Source of the DNA: Sphingomonas sp.
Lineage (GTDB): Bacteria > Pseudomonadota > Alphaproteobacteria > Sphingomonadales > Sphingomonadaceae
Direction: 5' to 3'
Length of the DNA: 5,665 bases
Assembly: GCA_025981625.1 (NCBI GenBank)
Contig: JAICXF010000081.1
Location: 1 to 5,665, forward strand
Position numbers and translations under genes: made by a program. The notes beneath the pieces were generated by a model, which saw only the letters and a program-made list of their open reading frames with translations, made no database searches and was not told where the DNA came from. Shown piece after piece: positions 5,191 through 5,665 of the stretch; the first letter of the stretch is position 1, and the number at the start of each line of letters is the position of its first letter.

Positions 5191-5665
5191 CAATGTCCAC
5201 CGGTCGAGTGCCGGATCTAGGGTGCGGTCGCGCCACATGCCCTTGAGGTCCGCGAGCGTTCCGCCGTCGGAGACCAAGGCCGCCAGCCGATCGTCCGGCA
5301 GCTCGCGATATTCGCGATGGGCAACCGCGCCGACGACGAGATCGTACGACTGCCCATCGGGGTCCCGGACCGTCAGGCCATGCTCGCGCTCGATCTCGCC
5401 GGCGGCGGCGATCGGGTCGGCGACGTGGACCTCGTAGCCGAGCCACTGGAGCCGCCGCACGAGGTCGAAGCTGCGGCTGTTGCGCAGATCCGGCACATTC
5501 TCCTTGAACGTCAGGCCGAGGATCAAGGCCGTGCCCGGCTTGCGCCGCCGATCGTGCAGCTGGTCGGCAATCCAGGCGCCCATGCCGTCATTGGTCTGAC
5601 GCCCGGCGAGGATCACCTGCGGGTCATGGCCGACCTGCTGCGCAAGATGGCTGAGATAGTAAGGA
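5188..5665 (-). CDS. UDP-N-acetylhexosamine 6-dehydrogenase (TviB/WbpA type), C-terminal fragment
   Basis: The last 158 codons are present and the gene runs off the right edge; the full family length is about 420-430 residues. It opens with PYYLSHLAQQVGHDPQVILAG, the segment that in this family follows the catalytic-domain 'IGVD', then RQTNDGMGAW. The C-terminal UDP-binding domain begins at LILGLTFKENVPDLRNSR (47-64), followed by a Rossmann-like strand (YEVHVADP, 77-84) and DLVVGAVAHREY (108-119). It ends with ADLKGMW. The pattern fits enzymes that oxidise C6 of UDP-GlcNAc or UDP-GalNAc with two NAD+ to give a uronic acid, rather than UDP-glucose or GDP-mannose dehydrogenases, which is a judgement from motif style. 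The catalytic Cys and N-terminal NAD domain are outside the window. An in-frame GTG at 5616 is internal and not the start. It is followed by the sugar transferase in one operon. Confidence 0.9.
   Translation of the reverse strand, partial: PYYLSHLAQQVGHDPQVILAGRQTNDGMGAWIADQLHDRRRKPGTALILGLTFKENVPDLRNSRSFDLVRRLQWLGYEVHVADPIAAAGEIEREHGLTVRDPDGQSYDLVVGAVAHREYRELPDDRLAALVSDGGTLADLKGMWRDRTLDPALDRWTL

Noticed and set aside
5188..5616. Complete 142-codon gene starting at GTG 5616
   Set aside because: The frame stays open to the window edge, and the upstream residues match the dehydrogenase family, so 5616 is an internal codon of a truncated gene.

Overview
The window is GC-rich bacterial DNA that looks like a chromosomal stretch from an alphaproteobacterium, probably a sphingomonad. 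The evidence is the high-GC codon usage, a small 58-codon protein of the 'MDLNYxFxRQQVERxRA' type that I associate with sphingomonads, and the style of the sensor and EPS proteins. The taxonomic call is inference, since there is no rRNA or other marker here. I see no mobile element, CRISPR array, tRNA or rRNA.

Layout. (1) 1-299, minus: the N-terminus of a Tat-exported family GH1 beta-glucosidase, cut by the left edge. (2) 300-653: a gene-poor stretch holding one plausible small secreted or lipoprotein-like ORF (367-558, minus) and a perfect 8-bp inverted repeat with a 16-nt spacer (597-628). (3) 654-2744, minus: a PAS-GGDEF-EAL-PilZ cyclic-di-GMP protein with a GTG start. (4) 2745-2891: a 147-bp divergent control region. 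(5) 2892-3587, plus: a HAD phosphatase. (6) 3713-3889, plus: the 58-codon protein. (7) 3890-3905: a 16-bp convergent gap with two back-to-back GC hairpins over the two stop codons. (8) 3906-5177, minus: a polyprenyl-phosphate sugar-1-phosphate transferase. (9) 5188-5665, minus: the C-terminus of a TviB/WbpA-type UDP-HexNAc 6-dehydrogenase, cut by the right edge. The last two genes form an operon with a 10-nt gap, and the Shine-Dalgarno of the transferase overlaps the stop codon of the dehydrogenase.

How the parts may fit. The right side is the end of a surface-polysaccharide cluster: the dehydrogenase makes a UDP-hexosaminuronic acid, and the transferase places the first sugar phosphate on undecaprenyl phosphate. 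The c-di-GMP protein is the kind of regulator that often controls exopolysaccharide and attachment, and the GH1 enzyme acts on beta-glucosides in the periplasm. A link between these is suggested only by proximity. The families are known ones. The most interesting points are the four-domain c-di-GMP protein without an allosteric I-site, the unexplained dyad near 612, the two small ORFs, and a Gly-to-Trp change in a conserved loop of the transferase.
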